This document shows positions 9,532-17,290 of a stretch of 64,000 bases of DNA, one piece after another. Every line of letters begins with the position of its first letter. Positions within the stretch are counted from its first letter, which is position 1. The notes beneath the pieces were generated by a model. The model saw nothing but the letters and a program-made list of their open reading frames with translations. It had not been told where the DNA came from and did no database searches. Position numbers and translations under genes: made by a program. This stretch comes from Neobacillus mesonae (GTDB lineage: Bacteria > Bacillota > Bacilli > Bacillales > Cytobacillaceae), in contig NZ_KV440949.1 in the NCBI RefSeq assembly GCF_001636315.1, positions 894,203 through 958,202 on the forward strand, written 5' to 3'.

Positions 9532-11263
9532 CGTTTTTACCCTTAAGTAATGACACAATAAATTCCATTGCTTCCTTTGTGGTATGATTATCCTCATCTG
9601 GTGATTTTTCTTCATTTAAATGATCTGTATGAATTGGAAACGTTACGAATGGCTCTTCGAATATCCATGCTTTCTTTAATCCGGTTAAATACATTGAATA
9701 TGGGTAATCAGAATTTCCATTTTTCAGCGTGTCGATAACTAATCCAGCTAAATAGTTTGAAATAACACCAACATCAATATCAGATGCTATCCATACTTCA
9801 CCGCTTTCAACTTCTAATTCATATGGTCTAGCGTCTTCTTGGCTATTCACGGGGACGTTTTGTGTTGTTTCAAAAAGAGCCTTCCTCATTATTTGAGGAC
9901 TCGGATCCAAATTTGGTCTACTTCTTGCTATAAGACCGCCGATGCCACCAGCAAAAACTTCTCCCCAAGCCATTGGCTTGTTATATCCTGTACATACAGC
10001 TGATAGCAAATTAAATACTTTGCTATCAGCTGTTGCATCAATAATAATATCACAGGCTCCTAACCGAGAAATAACAGCATTTAAGGCTGATGTTGATTCT
10101 TGTCCTGTTAAGTTCATAGAAGACACATCAACTTTTATTGAAGTTGAAATAAGTTTAAGTTGATTTTCTATTGCATCAATTTTATGAGTACCAACACTTC
10201 TCCAATCAAGAGAATGCCTTTGAATATTACCGGCTAAGAAAACATCATCATCAATAAGTAAGAAGTTCTCTACTCCCGTTCGGGCAAGTGAATTGGCTAA
10301 TTTACTTCCCAAAGAACCTAATCCAACGATTCCCACTTTTTTGTCTTTTAACAAATTCAAATCAGATTGGCGGCGATCTACATTTTCATTTTCTATTACA
10401 GCCGATGCTCTATAAAGCTTGTCGTCATCACTGAAACTTATAAATGGATATATTTTTCCATCCGTATCAATAAACAAAAATAATCGTTCGCGTTCAATAT
10501 CAAGATTTATTTGTTCTCCTTTAATTCCATTTGATATCAAAAAGGCTTTAATCTCTTCTATTGATACCATTTTTTTATTTTTTATCAATGAACAATTCAT
10601 TAAAAAGGCTTGTGCTTTTCCTAAAAATTTTCTTTTTAGTTCATTTGGTAAATACTCATTTTCCCAAATAACCATTGATTCATTATAAATTTTGATAATA
10701 TGCAATATAGTAGCATTATTTTCAAAGAGAAATTGGAAATCCATTTCTTGATGGTTAGTATGGCTTAAATTTAAGATGATTTCTAGTAGAGATTGGTTTA
10801 GGTATAACCTAATTTTTTCTTTTCTCAATTCTTGTCCCATAGTAAGTAAGTGCCTTGAAGGGACGGAAGACCGCTCCTTGCGGTCATTACTCCCTTTGGG
10901 ATTTTCAGTATTTATTAATCGATAGGCACTTTCTAGTATTTTAGCCCCTGTCACACTACTATGCCAATTGTCTGGTCCCCATTCTAAGCAAAGAGTTCCA
11001 TTTGTGTATTGGTGCTCTGTCCACCATTGCTCCTTATCTATGGGTATAACACTTGGCGGGGCAAATGGATAAATAGACGGATATTCCATTTCCATTTCAT
11101 AAATGTGACCATGAGCTCCCATTTTTACTTTAACAGCGATCCCAATTCCTTTTATTGACCACTCTACACCTAACAACCACTCTTGATTTAATTGCAGTTG
11201 TTCGATTTCTTTACGCTCGTCTATTAAGCGATTAGGATTTTCTAAAAACCAAATCGACATCAT
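9524..11263 (-). CDS. cap2: CBASS Cap2, fused E2-E1 ubiquitin-like ligase
   Basis: A 579-residue fusion. Residues about 1-130 form an E2/UBC-like domain with YPFAPPSV and [14 protein letters not shown]92 is the expected E2 cysteine. A linker leads to an E1/ThiF adenylation domain from about 305, with [10 protein letters not shown] (ATP loop 311-320), DDD at 338-340, NIQRH (R349), K361 and D409. In other systems Cap2 conjugates the CD-NTase C-terminus to targets and raises its activity. No cysteine occurs after C424, so a separate C-terminal E1 cysteine like that of the Enterobacter enzyme is not apparent. ATG follows AGGAGG by six bases and overlaps the CD-NTase stop by four. Confidence 0.93.
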   Translation of the reverse strand: MMSIWFLENPNRLIDERKEIEQLQLNQEWLLGVEWSIKGIGIAVKVKMGAHGHIYEMEMEYPSIYPFAPPSVIPIDKEQWWTEHQYTNGTLCLEWGPDNWHSSVTGAKILESAYRLINTENPKGSNDRKERSSVPSRHLLTMGQELRKEKIRLYLNQSLLEIILNLSHTNHQEMDFQFLFENNATILHIIKIYNESMVIWENEYLPNELKRKFLGKAQAFLMNCSLIKNKKMVSIEEIKAFLISNGIKGEQINLDIERERLFLFIDTDGKIYPFISFSDDDKLYRASAVIENENVDRRQSDLNLLKDKKVGIVGLGSLGSKLANSLARTGVENFLLIDDDVFLAGNIQRHSLDWRSVGTHKIDAIENQLKLISTSIKVDVSSMNLTGQESTSALNAVISRLGACDIIIDATADSKVFNLLSAVCTGYNKPMAWGEVFAGGIGGLIARSRPNLDPSPQIMRKALFETTQNVPVNSQEDARPYELEVESGEVWIASDIDVGVISNYLAGLVIDTLKNGNSDYPYSMYLTGLKKAWIFEEPFVTFPIHTDHLNEEKSPDEDNHTTKEAMEFIVSLLKGKNGD

Positions 11264-12255
11264 GCAAATCCTCCTGGTTTTTTAGGTTCAACAGGACGAT
11301 CTGGGAACGATAATGCAGGAGGAACCAATGCATTCTTTAACAATGAATTGGATGTACCTTTATTTTTAGGGAATCGATCACCAAAAATACTTCTCCACAA
11401 TTTTAAAGATTCTTCTCCATCTGTTTCATCTAATGCTTTTCTTCCTATTTCAGCATGAGCCTTAGCTTTGTTATAAAACCCTTTGAATGCCTCAAATGTC
11501 ATTCCATCTGTAACAGAATTTCCTGCTACCCCTGGATCTTCAATACGTGGAAGAATTTTTAAGTCAATATAAACCTTATATTTTGCGACAATTTCTTCTA
11601 GTGTTTGTACAAAAAGTTCGCCGTAATTTTTTTCAGATTTATCCATACATTCAGCCACAATACATTCGATGACAAATCCCTTTGGTTTTTTTGAAATTGT
11701 TGGATTGACACGACGCCACCACTTCATTAATTTCACAAGGGGCTTAAATGTCCCTGAACTTTCTTCATTCATCTGCGTTGTCCATGTAGTATGTTTGGGC
11801 GGATTTGTCTCAAGCCACTCTTCTTTTTTTCTATCAGGAATATATAGCGTTCCTTCCATACCATCAGGCGCAATAATAGGTACTACATCCATGTCCGCTT
11901 TATTTGTAACAATTCCAACAGAACGTGCTTGTTTACGAATCTCCGAATATTCTTTTTTCAAGACATCATAGAGTAAGTCTATTACATCTTGAGGTTCGTC
12001 ATCTTTGGAATGATTTGTTACAACAATAATATCAACATCAGGACGCGCAGTTACCCCATCCACAGTTCTTGGTCGAATAGCTGTATTTCGCTTGTATGAA
12101 CCAGATAAAAAATCTGAAATGTGATAAGGCTTAAAATCCTCATCTTTTTGAAGAAAATCCCTTAGTGCGGTGTGCGATTTACTGGCATCGTCCTTTGTTG
12201 TTTTGCTCGGTTCGATATCTTTTAATAATTCCAAAAATTGAGTCTGCGTAACCAT
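11260..12255 (-). CDS. CD-NTase (cGAS/DncV-like nucleotidyltransferase) of type II CBASS
   Basis: A 331-residue cyclic-oligonucleotide synthase. The nucleotidyltransferase fold is shown by G52-S53 in [12 protein letters not shown], the paired aspartates D73 and D75 in RPDVDIIVV, and a third acidic site near D123 in ADMDVVP. Upon infection such enzymes make cyclic di- or trinucleotides that activate the effector, here Cap4. The C-terminus is an extended tail ending PKKPGGFA, fitting a Cap2 conjugation target. It is first in a four-gene operon with its own promoter and an AAGGGGG ribosome site. I cannot assign the CD-NTase clade or product with confidence. Confidence 0.92.
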   Translation of the reverse strand: MVTQTQFLELLKDIEPSKTTKDDASKSHTALRDFLQKDEDFKPYHISDFLSGSYKRNTAIRPRTVDGVTARPDVDIIVVTNHSKDDEPQDVIDLLYDVLKKEYSEIRKQARSVGIVTNKADMDVVPIIAPDGMEGTLYIPDRKKEEWLETNPPKHTTWTTQMNEESSGTFKPLVKLMKWWRRVNPTISKKPKGFVIECIVAECMDKSEKNYGELFVQTLEEIVAKYKVYIDLKILPRIEDPGVAGNSVTDGMTFEAFKGFYNKAKAHAEIGRKALDETDGEESLKLWRSIFGDRFPKNKGTSNSLLKNALVPPALSFPDRPVEPKKPGGFA

Positions 12256-12293
12256 TATTCTTCCCCCTTAAATATTAATTTCTGTTTATTTAC

Positions 12294-12302
12294 ATTATAA
12301 CA
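12294..12302 (-). promoter_or_regulatory. Extended -10 promoter of the CBASS operon
   Basis: TGTTATAAT on the minus strand is an extended -10 element 39 bases upstream of the CD-NTase start; only a weak -35 (CTGATA) lies 16-17 bases further up. It suggests constitutive, moderate transcription. Confidence 0.6.
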
Positions 12303-12361
12303 AGAAAAAATACATTATCAGGAAATAAGTATTACATTTATTTTTAAGAAAGAAAATAATA

Positions 12362-12411
12362 AAAAAATCGCCCTAATTAGCAGGACGATTTTTTAAATAA
12401 TCATAAAATGT
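12362..12411. repeat. Right direct repeat flanking the CBASS operon; terminator
   Basis: Matches 7529-7573 apart from three loop mismatches and a four-base gap. Here it forms the last codons (LKNRPAN) and terminator of the serine recombinase gene. The hairpin AAATCG/CGATTT is followed by T runs on both strands. Confidence 0.75.
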
Positions 12412-12948
12412 TGTGCGGCTGATGCCGACTTTTTCTGTTATTTCTTTTACGGAATAGCGTTTTGATTCGTGCAGCGCTAATGCCATTTCTAATTTTTCGT
12501 TATCAACTGCCGGTCGACCGAGTTTTATACCGTTTTTCTTTTTAGCAGCCAATTGCTCTTTTGTTCGCTCCGAAATAATATCTCGTTCAAGCTCGGCAAT
12601 TGCACCCATCATGCGGAAGAAGAATTTGCCCATTGCACTTGTTGTATCAATTTTTTCATGTAGGGAAATAAATTCTATTCCCCTTATATTAAAACCCTCT
12701 ACAAGCTCTTCCAAGTGCTTTAGGCTACGACTGATTCGGTCGAGCTTGAACACAACAATCTCATCCCCTTCACGGGCGTATTCCAGTAATCTTTTCAGTT
12801 CCGGTCGGTCTTTTTTCATGCCTGATACATGTTCCTTAAATATATTTTCTTCTATCACACTGGCAGCTTTCAGCGCTTCTATTTGCATCAGCATATCTTG
12901 ATCGTCAGTTGATACCCTTGCATATCCTAATTTCAATTTTTCCTCCAT
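12373..12948 (-). CDS. Small serine recombinase (resolvase/invertase)
   Basis: A 191-residue recombinase of the Tn3/Hin type. The catalytic serine is in GYARVSTDDQD (S near residue 12), the conserved arginines are in KLDRISRS, and the long E helix includes GKFFFRMMGAIAELERDIISERT. A C-terminal helix-turn-helix (SVKEITEKVGISRTTFYDYL) binds DNA. It could act as resolvase, invertase or cargo recombinase; no accompanying transposase is visible. The gene lies directly upstream of the CBASS operon in the same direction. A copy of its tail sequence lies on the other side of that operon. Confidence 0.92.
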   Translation of the reverse strand: MEEKLKLGYARVSTDDQDMLMQIEALKAASVIEENIFKEHVSGMKKDRPELKRLLEYAREGDEIVVFKLDRISRSLKHLEELVEGFNIRGIEFISLHEKIDTTSAMGKFFFRMMGAIAELERDIISERTKEQLAAKKKNGIKLGRPAVDNEKLEMALALHESKRYSVKEITEKVGISRTTFYDYLKNRPAN

Positions 12949-13239
12949 CTATGTCCGGAAAAGGGGTGATTCAATCATTTACGTACATTATACTTTTCGT
13001 ACCCTTTTTCGAACATTTTTTATTCTTATTATAACAAAAAAATTGCACGTTTTAGTTTTCTGAAAATAAGTCAATTAAACGGTCGTTTTTTGAACACTAC
13101 TATTATGGTACAAATTTAAATTTTCGAAACCTTTATGGTAAATATTGGTATCACACCCTCCCATAGTTGTTCAAAGGGATTTTCAAAATCAAATATAATT
13201 TTTTAAATGAAATATAAACAAAAATTAGGGGGTGAAAGA
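12949..13239. other. AT-rich spacer upstream of the serine recombinase
   Basis: No gene is supported here. The segment contains scattered short GTAC and CGAAC motifs where recombinase subsites (res) would be expected, but I could not define a convincing three-site res array. Confidence 0.4.
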
Positions 13240-13407
13240 TTGGTATCTATATTTTTAATAGTCTTCAAAATTTGTTTATCTTTATTCTTCGGCATCAGCT
13301 TTACAATAATCTTATCATACCTATTTACAAGTATTTCTGAAAATAAATTAAAAGGAATTTTACTTATTTCCACTTTACTATCATTTTCTTTTGTCTTTTT
13401 AATTTAA
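13240..13407 (+). CDS. Small hydrophobic membrane protein, unknown
   Basis: A 55-residue protein, almost wholly hydrophobic, with two predicted membrane helices separated by a short polar stretch (SISENKLKG). The chosen start is TTG at 13240, five bases after AGGGGGTG; an upstream ATG at 13207 lacks a ribosome site. No family is recognised. It precedes another small membrane protein on the same strand and may be co-expressed with it. Confidence 0.5.
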   Translation: MVSIFLIVFKICLSLFFGISFTIILSYLFTSISENKLKGILLISTLLSFSFVFLI

Positions 13408-13493
13408 AGAAATATTATGATTTACAAAATCTTTATATTATTTAATAATAAAGATTGGTAAATGTGGGGAACAAAGGGAAATGAGGGGTAAGG

Positions 13494-13898
13494 ATGAAAT
13501 GGTTTTTAGTTATTTTAGGTGTAGTATTACTTGTGGTAGGTTTAGTAATTCAAAACGAAAAAGTGATTCTCGATATTGCTTTTTTTAGCCTTGGATTTAC
13601 ACTTTTTAGGCTATCTAAAAGATTAATTAGTGTAAATCAAAGATTGAACAAGAAATTTCTTTATTTTTCCTGGTGGGGCATTTTGATACTCACGATAATT
13701 TTTATGACATTATTTGTTGCAGATATATTTTTCTTTAAATTTGCTATCAATAATTATTTAACAGATAGCGGAAATATTAAAATCGGAATGCCTTTTATAG
13801 CTTTAGCGTTTGTTTTTTTACAACTTGCTCTTGATCAAAGTTTAAAAAATAGTTCTAATCCTCCTACTCAAGAAAATCAGCAGAATCAGCAGGTATAA
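13494..13898 (+). CDS. Four-helix membrane protein, unknown
   Basis: A 134-residue protein with about four membrane helices (residues 3-20, 25-42, 55-78, 97-115) and a polar tail rich in Asn, Gln and Pro. GAGGGG precedes the ATG by six bases, and a strong terminator follows the stop. No family is recognised. Its place in the accessory island next to a recombinase makes it cargo of unknown role. Confidence 0.65.
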   Translation: MKWFLVILGVVLLVVGLVIQNEKVILDIAFFSLGFTLFRLSKRLISVNQRLNKKFLYFSWWGILILTIIFMTLFVADIFFFKFAINNYLTDSGNIKIGMPFIALAFVFLQLALDQSLKNSSNPPTQENQQNQQV

Positions 13899-13904
13899 CG
13901 GTTA

Positions 13905-13936
13905 AAAACCATCTCAGATTTGAGATGGTTTTTTTA
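13905..13936 (+). terminator. Terminator after the four-helix membrane protein
   Basis: ACCATCTCA and TGAGATGGT form a nine-base-pair stem followed by seven T. Nothing else is evident between here and the stop codon of the next, oppositely oriented gene at 14151. Confidence 0.9.
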
Positions 13937-14150
13937 ACGACATATTTTTTTATACAATTGCACAGTTCATCTCCAAAGCCAGTACCTCGTCCAACAATAA
14001 TTATTTTCCTTTATTATACCATTTGATTTCTTGAGCAATAGGAACTAAAAATAACCCTAATTCAATGTTTATTTTGCCTAGTTTTCGATTTTGCAATGAA
14101 GATTACCCTTTTTTATATTGGTCTTTTATAAAATTCAATACAAAATGCTT

Positions 14151-14657
14151 TTAATAATCTTCAAAAACCTTTTCCATGATCAATACATCAACAAAGCGAC
14201 CGTCTAATTTGCCTTGATTCTTAAAAACCCCGACTTCCCTGTAGTCATTTTTTCTATAAAGCCCTTGACCCAAATGATTAAACGGAAATGTAAATAACAC
14301 AATTTTATTAAAGCTATTTTTTATTGCAATTTGTTCAATTTCCTTTAGTAAAAATGAACCTGCACCCTTTCCTCGATAATCCCGTTTGATATAGATCGAT
14401 AAATCGGCTACACCAGAATAAGAACATCGGTTGGAATATGGATTTAATGATGCCCATCCAATTACCTCATTATCTTTTTCAACCACGATAACTGCATAAC
14501 GCTCTTTATGGTTTTCGAACCATTCTTTCATATATTCAATATCTTTTTTATCTTCCTCTAATATTGCAATTCTGTCATCAATTCCTTGATTGTAGATGTT
14601 TAAAATTGATTCCAAGTCGTCTTCTTTAGCCGGTCTTGATTTAAACTCATTTTTCAA
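14151..14657 (-). CDS. arsN1: GNAT N-acetyltransferase, ArsN1-like
   Basis: A 168-residue GNAT enzyme resembling phosphinothricin/arsinothricin acetyltransferases: IYNQGIDDRIAIL near the start, the acetyl-CoA loop RDYRGKGAGSFLL in the middle, and a C-terminal GKLDGRFVDVLIMEK. Such enzymes acetylate the amino group of the arsenical antibiotic arsinothricin or the herbicide phosphinothricin. The start chosen is TTG at 14657, six bases after GGGGGG; a longer reading to 14741 would run through the shared promoter region. Divergence from an arsP-arsI operon supports arsinothricin as substrate, but related enzymes act on other amines. Confidence 0.78.
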   Translation of the reverse strand: MKNEFKSRPAKEDDLESILNIYNQGIDDRIAILEEDKKDIEYMKEWFENHKERYAVIVVEKDNEVIGWASLNPYSNRCSYSGVADLSIYIKRDYRGKGAGSFLLKEIEQIAIKNSFNKIVLFTFPFNHLGQGLYRKNDYREVGVFKNQGKLDGRFVDVLIMEKVFEDY

Positions 14658-14728
14658 GTTAATCCCCCCGAAATTATTAGGCTTATAACCATTATATAAA
14701 ATTTTTTCCAAATTTAAAGGAAAAACAG

Positions 14729-14757
14729 TTGCAAAAAGCAAATAATTAGTATATAAA
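14729..14757 (+). promoter_or_regulatory. Promoter of the marR-arsP-arsI operon
   Basis: TTGCAA (14729-14734), a 17-base spacer and TATAAA (14752-14757) resemble a sigma-A promoter. The -35 overlaps a small inverted repeat, TTGCaaaaaGCAA, a candidate operator for the MarR protein encoded downstream. Confidence 0.6.
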
Positions 14758-14776
14758 TAAATCAGAGGTGAAAAAT

Positions 14777-15223
14777 ATGGAAGATCTTCGAGAATTGTTT
14801 CAAGTTATGACAAGACGTTTTGGACTTTTGAATAAAAATTGCTGCCAGGTTGGAGGAAATGAGATATCCCTTGTACAAAGCCATATCCTATATGAGATCA
14901 TGCGTAATGACAAACCTTCAATGCAGCAGGTTGCAGAATCTATAGGGATGGATATAACGACTTTTAGCCGGCAGATTCAAACTCTAATCAAATTGGAACT
15001 GGTTAAAAAAACACCACTTCCTGAAGATAGACGTGTTTCTCAGTTAACGCTAACTGCACAAGGGAAATACGTGGCAGCCAAAATTGACGCTGAAATGAAC
15101 CAATATTTAAATGAGGTTTTTTCTAATTTGAGTGAGTTTGAACGAGATATGGTAATAAAATCGGTCAAACTTTTAAATAACGCAATGTCAAAGTCAACTG
15201 TTTGTTGCAAACCATTACTTTGA
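14777..15223 (+). CDS. MarR-family regulator with cysteine pairs
   Basis: A 148-residue winged-helix MarR protein: the recognition region MDITTFSRQIQTLIKLELV and the wing PEDRRVSQLTLT are clear. Unusually it has vicinal cysteines at C22-C23 near the start of the fold and C143-C144 at the very end (TVCCKPLL). Paired thiols bind trivalent arsenic, so this protein may be the arsenical sensor in place of ArsR. The ATG at 14777 follows GAGG by eight bases. It is the first gene of the arsenic operon and diverges from the acetyltransferase, so it probably represses both. Confidence 0.85.
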   Translation: MEDLRELFQVMTRRFGLLNKNCCQVGGNEISLVQSHILYEIMRNDKPSMQQVAESIGMDITTFSRQIQTLIKLELVKKTPLPEDRRVSQLTLTAQGKYVAAKIDAEMNQYLNEVFSNLSEFERDMVIKSVKLLNNAMSKSTVCCKPLL

Positions 15224-15247
15224 GCAAGAAAACTTGCTCTTTTAATA
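15222..15247 (+). terminator. Hairpin terminator between marR and arsP
   Basis: GAGCAAG and CTTGCTC form a perfect seven-base-pair stem followed by TTTT, starting at the marR stop codon. It may attenuate read-through so that the regulator and permease are made at different levels. No clear second promoter lies before arsP. Confidence 0.7.
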
Positions 15248-15294
15248 AAAATTAATACTTGCAAATTACAAATAATTTCAAGGAGGAGATACGT

Positions 15295-16161
15295 ATGTGG
15301 ATAGATACATTTAAAAGCTTTTTGTTGATTGCCCTTGAGTTAACAGTATTATTTATTGCCATTTCATTTATCATCAGTCTTCTACAAGGGTTAATTCCTT
15401 ATGAAAAGATAGAAAAGAAATTATCTGGCAGGAATAAAATTATCGGGGCATTCGCTGCTATTGTGTTCGCTTTTATTACACCATTTTGTTCATGTTCGAC
15501 GATTCCTGTTGTTGTGAACATGTTAAAGAAAAAAATGTCTTTTAGCATCGTCATGATTTTCTTATTTTCATCGCCTGTTCTTGACCCTACAATATTGACG
15601 ATTATGACAGTAGCCTTGGGATGGAAGGTAACCATCATCTATACCGTTTTAACCTCTGTATTTTCTATCATTATCGGGTTCACCCTTGAAAAACTAGGGT
15701 TTGAAAAATCGGTTAAAAATGTTGTGATGACAGGATATGATGAAGAGCATCAAAAATTCAGCTTGAAGTATGCATTAACAGAAACGCTTAGCCTTATGAA
15801 AACTGTTTATCCATATTTAATCCTTGGAGCAGCAATTGGTGCGGTCATTCATGGTTTAGTACCAACGGAATGGATATCAAATGTTTTTGGAAAAGATCGT
15901 TGGTGGCTCATTCCGATTGCAGCGATTATTGGCATTCCATTGTATATCCGTCTTTCCAGCATGATTCCTATCTCGCAGATCCTTATTGCTAAAGGAATGG
16001 CTTTAGGACCTGTAATGGCGATGATCATCAGTTCGGCAGGTGCAAGCCTTCCAGAAGTAATTCTGCTCAAATCTATCTTTAAAAAGCGATTAGTTGCCGC
16101 CTTTGTATTGTCCGTCTTTGTGATGTCTACCCTGTCAGGCTTTATCTTTTATCTTGTTTAA
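15295..16161 (+). CDS. arsP: ArsP-type permease (DUF318), organoarsenical efflux
   Basis: A 288-residue inner-membrane permease of the DUF318/ArsP family with about eight membrane helices in two blocks separated by a cytosolic loop. The family hallmark TPFCSCSTIPVVV lies near residue 65, and a mirrored GIPLYIRLSSMIPI motif is in the second half. ArsP proteins export trivalent organoarsenicals such as methylarsenite. ATG at 15295 follows GGAGGAG. Its neighbours, ArsI and an ArsN1-like enzyme, support an arsenical rather than another substrate. Confidence 0.88.
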   Translation: MWIDTFKSFLLIALELTVLFIAISFIISLLQGLIPYEKIEKKLSGRNKIIGAFAAIVFAFITPFCSCSTIPVVVNMLKKKMSFSIVMIFLFSSPVLDPTILTIMTVALGWKVTIIYTVLTSVFSIIIGFTLEKLGFEKSVKNVVMTGYDEEHQKFSLKYALTETLSLMKTVYPYLILGAAIGAVIHGLVPTEWISNVFGKDRWWLIPIAAIIGIPLYIRLSSMIPISQILIAKGMALGPVMAMIISSAGASLPEVILLKSIFKKRLVAAFVLSVFVMSTLSGFIFYLV

Positions 16162-16180
16162 TTGAAAGGAGGTGAGTATT

Positions 16181-16279
16181 GTGTTGAAGATTTTTAAGAA
16201 AAAGTCCAACTGTTGCAATGTAAAAATTGAAGAAGTAAAACCGCAAGATGAACAAAAAAACACCTGCTGTTCAAAATAA
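16181..16279 (+). CDS. 32-residue cysteine-pair protein in the arsenic operon
   Basis: A 32-residue protein, mostly Lys and Glu, with two vicinal cysteine pairs: SNCCNV at 9-14 and NTCCSK at the C-terminus. Translation starts at GTG, eight bases after a very strong AAAGGAGGTG site, and the gene fits tightly between arsP and arsI, so it is probably real despite its size. The pairs resemble those at the ArsI C-terminus and in the MarR protein. A role as arsenite carrier or buffer is inferred; I recognise no named family. Confidence 0.72.
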   Translation: MLKIFKKKSNCCNVKIEEVKPQDEQKNTCCSK

Positions 16280-16299
16280 ATTGTTAGGAGGAAGTCAAA

Positions 16300-16746
16300 A
16301 TGAAATATGCTCATGTTGGTCTTAACGTCACGAATATTAAAAAGTCTGTTGAATTCTACAGTAAGCTTTTTGGCGTTGATCCGGTTAGAGTAAAGCCGGA
16401 TTACGCAAAATTTCTTCTTGAAAAACCAGGGCTTAATTTTACTCTCAATCTGTGTGATGGAGTAAGTGGAAATCAGGTCGGACATTTTGGTATTCAACTT
16501 GGAAGTACAGAGGAAGTTATGGCTCATAAGAATCGGCTTGCTGAGGCGGGGATTCAATCCCAGTTCGATGAAATCAATACTACATGCTGCTATGCCCTCC
16601 AAGATAAATTCTGGATTCAAGACCCGGATGGGAACGAGTGGGAGTTCTTCTATACAAAAGCTGACGTCGATGTGAATGATGAAAATGCTTCTTCCTGCTG
16701 CGCTACCCCAGAGACAAAAGAAAATTTGAACAATTGTTGTTCTTAA
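16300..16746 (+). CDS. arsI: C-As lyase ArsI
   Basis: A 148-residue vicinal-oxygen-chelate dioxygenase that breaks the carbon-arsenic bond of methylarsenite and trivalent aromatic arsenicals. The iron ligands H5, H62 and E115 and the substrate-binding pair C96-C97 (NTTCCYALQ) fall at the numbering known for characterised ArsI proteins, and the tail carries two more pairs (SSCC and NNCCS). The ribosome site is TAGGAGG. It is the last gene of the operon before a terminator. CadI-family proteins share the fold, but C96-C97 favours ArsI. Confidence 0.93.
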   Translation: MKYAHVGLNVTNIKKSVEFYSKLFGVDPVRVKPDYAKFLLEKPGLNFTLNLCDGVSGNQVGHFGIQLGSTEEVMAHKNRLAEAGIQSQFDEINTTCCYALQDKFWIQDPDGNEWEFFYTKADVDVNDENASSCCATPETKENLNNCCS

Positions 16747-16757
16747 TAATAATTTTA

Positions 16758-16790
16758 CGAGGGTCTCATTTCTATCAGGGACCCTTTTTG
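16758..16790 (+). terminator. Terminator of the arsenic operon
   Basis: AGGGTC (16760-16765) pairs with GACCCT (16780-16785), followed by TTTT. Confidence 0.8.
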
Positions 16791-16897
16791 GGAGGTACAC
16801 TTTATAACTGTAAATTATGTAGGTACATTAAAGAAGGTCTAATTTTCAACTTATTTAATCTTAATCAAGCTTTCACGAAATTATACCGGACACTTGA

Positions 16898-16932
16898 GCA
16901 ACTCTAAAATGAGTTGCTTTTCAATTTTTTAA
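16898..16932 (+). terminator. Second hairpin terminator
   Basis: GCAACTC (16898) pairs with GAGTTGC (16911) across a six-base loop, followed by a T-rich tract. It may be a back-up terminator for the arsenic operon or a remnant of a lost gene. Confidence 0.7.
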
Positions 16933-16937
16933 TATAT

Positions 16938-16966
16938 AAAAAAGCCACCGAACGCCGGCAGCTGTA
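16938..16966 (-). terminator. Terminator of the second recombinase operon
   Basis: On the minus strand GCTGCCG and CGGTGGC pair around a five-base loop (two G-T wobbles), followed by a T run. It begins just after the stop codon of the gene ending at 16968. Confidence 0.7.
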
Positions 16967-16967
16967 C

Positions 16968-17267
16968 CTAAACAAGTTCTTTAAACTTTTTGTTTTTCAT
17001 AAATTTCTTTATATCTTTTTTGAAAAGCCATTCTTTTAAATCAAGACCGGTGCATTTGTGTCTTGTTGGATCAAACGAAGGTAGAGCACCATGCTTCAAA
17101 CCGGGATTAAACCATTGTCTGACCCGATCAACATTCCGATTGAAGATAGCAGAGATTTCATTTGGTGTTAGAATCGCATTGTCATCGATTAACTCATAAT
17201 AAAAAGGAATATTGATACCCAATTGTTTATAAAACGAAATATTACGTTCAAATTCTTTATACTCCAT
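16968..17267 (-). CDS. Small HTH protein downstream of the second recombinase
   Basis: A 99-residue protein with an excisionase-like helix-turn-helix: AILTPNEISAIFNRNVDRVRQWFNPG in the middle, and a C-terminal part ending in a lysine-rich helix. GGGAGAGAG precedes the ATG. It is the last gene of the operon with the tyrosine recombinase, 23 bases downstream of it. It probably directs recombination or regulates the operon; no named family is recognised. Confidence 0.7.
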   Translation of the reverse strand: MEYKEFERNISFYKQLGINIPFYYELIDDNAILTPNEISAIFNRNVDRVRQWFNPGLKHGALPSFDPTRHKCTGLDLKEWLFKKDIKKFMKNKKFKELV

Positions 17268-17290
17268 GTTTCTCTCTCCCTAATCAAAAT

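Noticed and set aside
7529-12411. Attachment sites of the serine recombinase
   Set aside because: The flanking repeats coincide with the recombinase tail and terminator hairpin; small resolvases use longer res sites, so I list them only as repeats.
12949-13239. A res site
   Set aside because: Short GTAC-like motifs exist but no convincing set of paired 12-bp subsites with proper spacing.
16135-16800. 221-codon minus-strand frame over arsI
   Set aside because: Antisense to the convincing microprotein and arsI genes; composition is that of a complement frame.
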